Assembly: GCA_025351325.1 (NCBI GenBank)
Contig: JANXWE010000068.1
Coordinates: forward strand, 1-33,461
Direction: 5' to 3'
From: Fimbriiglobus sp.
GTDB lineage: Bacteria; Planctomycetota; Planctomycetia; Gemmatales; Gemmataceae
DNA length: 33,461 bases
The position numbers and the translations under genes are program-made. Position 1 is the stretch's first letter. Each line of letters starts with the position of its first letter. Shown here in pieces: positions 32,646 to 33,461 of the stretch. Below the pieces are notes generated by a model. It was not told the origin of the DNA and did no database searches. It saw only the letters and a list, made by a program, of their open reading frames with translations.

Positions 32646-32674
32646 ATTATAATACAAGCCGGCGACGGTTGAAA
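32646..32674 (-). promoter_or_regulatory. Sigma-70-type promoter of the zinc-finger/propeller gene
   Basis: On the minus strand, TTTCAA (32674-32669) is followed by a 17-base spacer and a perfect TATAAT (32651-32646). The -35 matches the TTGACA consensus at three positions, the -10 at all six. The expected transcription start near 32639 leaves about 32 bases to GTG 32607, with its ribosome site inside, which supports that start codon. It is the clearest housekeeping promoter in the window. Confidence 0.65.
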
Positions 32675-32706
32675 CCCCTGACGAAACTCCGTCGAGATCT
32701 CAGGGG
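32675..32706 (-). terminator. Possible terminator hairpin between two minus-strand genes
   Basis: CCCCTGA (32675-32681) and TCAGGGG (32700-32706) form a 7-bp stem with an 18-base loop. On the minus strand it follows the zinc-ribbon gene's stop (at 32750) and is followed by TTTC, and it directly precedes the -35 box of the next gene. The loop is long and the T-run short, so it is a weak call. Confidence 0.4.
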
Positions 32707-32749
32707 GTCTGGCAAAATCTTCTGGCGGGCCAATCGCGCTGCCGACGGT

Positions 32750-33070
32750 TCAGTGTTGTATCTTGCACTCTAACGGGGCCACCGAAGGTAGCCAGGGGTG
32801 GAGCGGAGCGCACCATTTCGTTTCAGACCGTAATTGCCACCACGGCGGGTCCCGCAAATATGCCCCCCATTCCGAACCACACGTGTTGCAGTGCCACACA
32901 GGGCTCTTGCCAATGATCACAGGGCTACCGCCGTACTTTCGATCTTTCTCATAGCTGTGGCCAGGCGCTCGACAGCCGTAGAAGATTTTTTTGCCATGCT
33001 CCCCACTACCGCATACTGGACATGCCGACAACGGTAGCACCTTTTCTTCCGGTTGGATTTTGCTGAACAT
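32750..33070 (-). CDS. Small zinc-ribbon protein of unknown function
   Basis: Starting at ATG 33070, the product has 106 residues with CPVCGSG (C17, C20) and HCNTCGSEWG (C61, C64), a classic two-knuckle zinc ribbon, plus C33 between them in YGCRAPGHSYEKDRKYGG. The tail is rich in Trp and Pro. An in-frame TTG at 33139 would add 23 residues but has no ribosome site. Base composition is visibly more AT-rich than that of the neighbours, which hints at a recent arrival. No enzyme domain is seen. Possible roles are nucleic-acid or protein binding. It lies between a REP-like doublet and the propeller gene. Confidence 0.5.
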   Translation of the reverse strand: MFSKIQPEEKVLPLSACPVCGSGEHGKKIFYGCRAPGHSYEKDRKYGGSPVIIGKSPVWHCNTCGSEWGAYLRDPPWWQLRSETKWCAPLHPWLPSVAPLECKIQH

Positions 33071-33182
33071 CCCGACGCCATCGACAGCTAAAACGGATTT
33101 TCGTATCAGGCCGTCATTCCGTATCAAAGCCCTCGTCAACCAGTTATACTTCTCACGGGTAAGACTGAGTTTTCTTCAAACA

Positions 33183-33276
33183 GGTTAACCCGATGCGCAA
33201 GCATCGGCGGTGTTGAAGGTCAGGATCGAGTTGGCGAATCATTTGTGGTTTCCGATGCTTGCGCATCGGGTTAACC
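33183..33276. repeat. REP-like inverted-repeat element, second sequence family
   Basis: Two perfect 25-bp arms (33183-33207 and 33252-33276) are reverse complements around a 44-base spacer. Each arm contains a complete hairpin of its own; the left arm reads CCGATGC-GCAA-GCATCGG with a GNRA-type loop. This is the same architecture as the two elements near 9.3 and 9.8 kb but with a different sequence. No gene was seen in 33071-33329 apart from it. It may also serve as the 3' hairpin of the partial minus-strand gene ending at 33330. Confidence 0.85.
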
Positions 33277-33329
33277 GTGAATTTCATCGGTTATTTCGCC
33301 ACAAAAGCTCAGATTGACACGTGCGGAGT

Positions 33330-33461
33330 TTAGAGTCGATTCACTTCCGCAGTCTCAACTTCCGGCAACTCGTTCATCATTCCGAGCATCTTGACGAACT
33401 CGCCGGGGTGAATCTGATCCGCCCGCACCCGCCAGTTCGTCACTTTCTCGACGACGTACTC
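33330..33461 (-). CDS. 3' end of an unidentified minus-strand gene (partial)
   Basis: The last 43 codons of a minus-strand frame end at TAA (33332-33330) and run off the right edge without a stop. The visible part includes EYVVEKVTNWRVRADQIHPG and EFVKMLGMMNELPEVETAEV. It has a natural protein-like composition, but I recognise no family, and the start is outside the window. Confidence 0.55.
   Translation of the reverse strand, partial: EYVVEKVTNWRVRADQIHPGEFVKMLGMMNELPEVETAEVNRL

Noticed and set aside
1-33461. CRISPR arrays, tRNA or rRNA genes, insertion-sequence transposases, prophage
   Set aside because: No regularly spaced direct repeats, cloverleaf, rRNA core sequence, DDE transposase or phage structural gene was recognised by eye; a tool-based scan could still find a small RNA.

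Overview
The window looks like chromosomal DNA of a planctomycete, most likely of the Gemmata-like group (Gemmataceae). The case is by inference from content: GC-rich sequence, two ECF sigma factors fused to membrane-anchored C-terminal domains, an MJ0042-type zinc finger fused to a PQQ-like propeller, an HpnC-type squalene synthase, and a Tad pilus locus with planctomycete-style accessory genes. No rRNA, tRNA, CRISPR array, transposase or phage gene was seen.

Left part (1-9160). Two ECF sigma/transmembrane/sensor genes diverge from a 166-bp gap: one, cut by the window edge, carries a WD40-like domain; the other carries a helical, LTxxQ-like domain. Facing the second is a minus-strand operon that starts at 9160. 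It encodes a 1327-residue DUF4175-like membrane protein with a long coiled coil, a Met/Pro/Gly-rich secreted protein (coupled by an ATGA overlap), and a Tat-exported prenyltransferase/squalene-cyclase-fold protein.

Scar region (9161-10268). This holds two copies of a long inverted repeat built from REP-like hairpins, a small antitoxin-like gene, a methyltransferase C-terminal remnant and a 50-codon ORF. It looks like a site of repeated rearrangement.

Middle (10269-15684). A tight plus-strand operon encodes a site-2 protease, a PhoPQ-activated pathogenicity-related hydrolase and HpnC. Convergent to it is a two-RCK ion-channel-like protein without a recognisable TVGYG filter. Divergent from that is a BFD-like [2Fe-2S] protein.

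Tad/Flp pilus locus (16004-28990), all on the plus strand. The order is two Flp pilins (62 and 59 residues), prepilin peptidase CpaA, CpaB with an apparent second SAF domain, secretin CpaC, TadZ/CpaE, ATPase TadA, TadB, TadC, an OmpA-like lipoprotein, a 69-residue membrane protein, a winged-helix AAA+ ATPase, and a TadD-like TPR lipoprotein. Hairpin terminators split it into modules: pilins, peptidase, CpaBC, TadZ-A-B-C-lipoprotein, then the accessory genes. No TadE, TadF or TadG-like minor pilin gene is in the window.

Right part (28996-33461). A large minus-strand zinc-finger/TM/PQQ-propeller protein has a visible sigma-70-type promoter that decides its start codon. Beyond it lie a small zinc-ribbon protein, a second family of REP-like doublet, and the 3' end of an unidentified minus-strand gene.

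Gene starts were chosen by Shine-Dalgarno sites and family length; all functions are from motif reading, not database searches.
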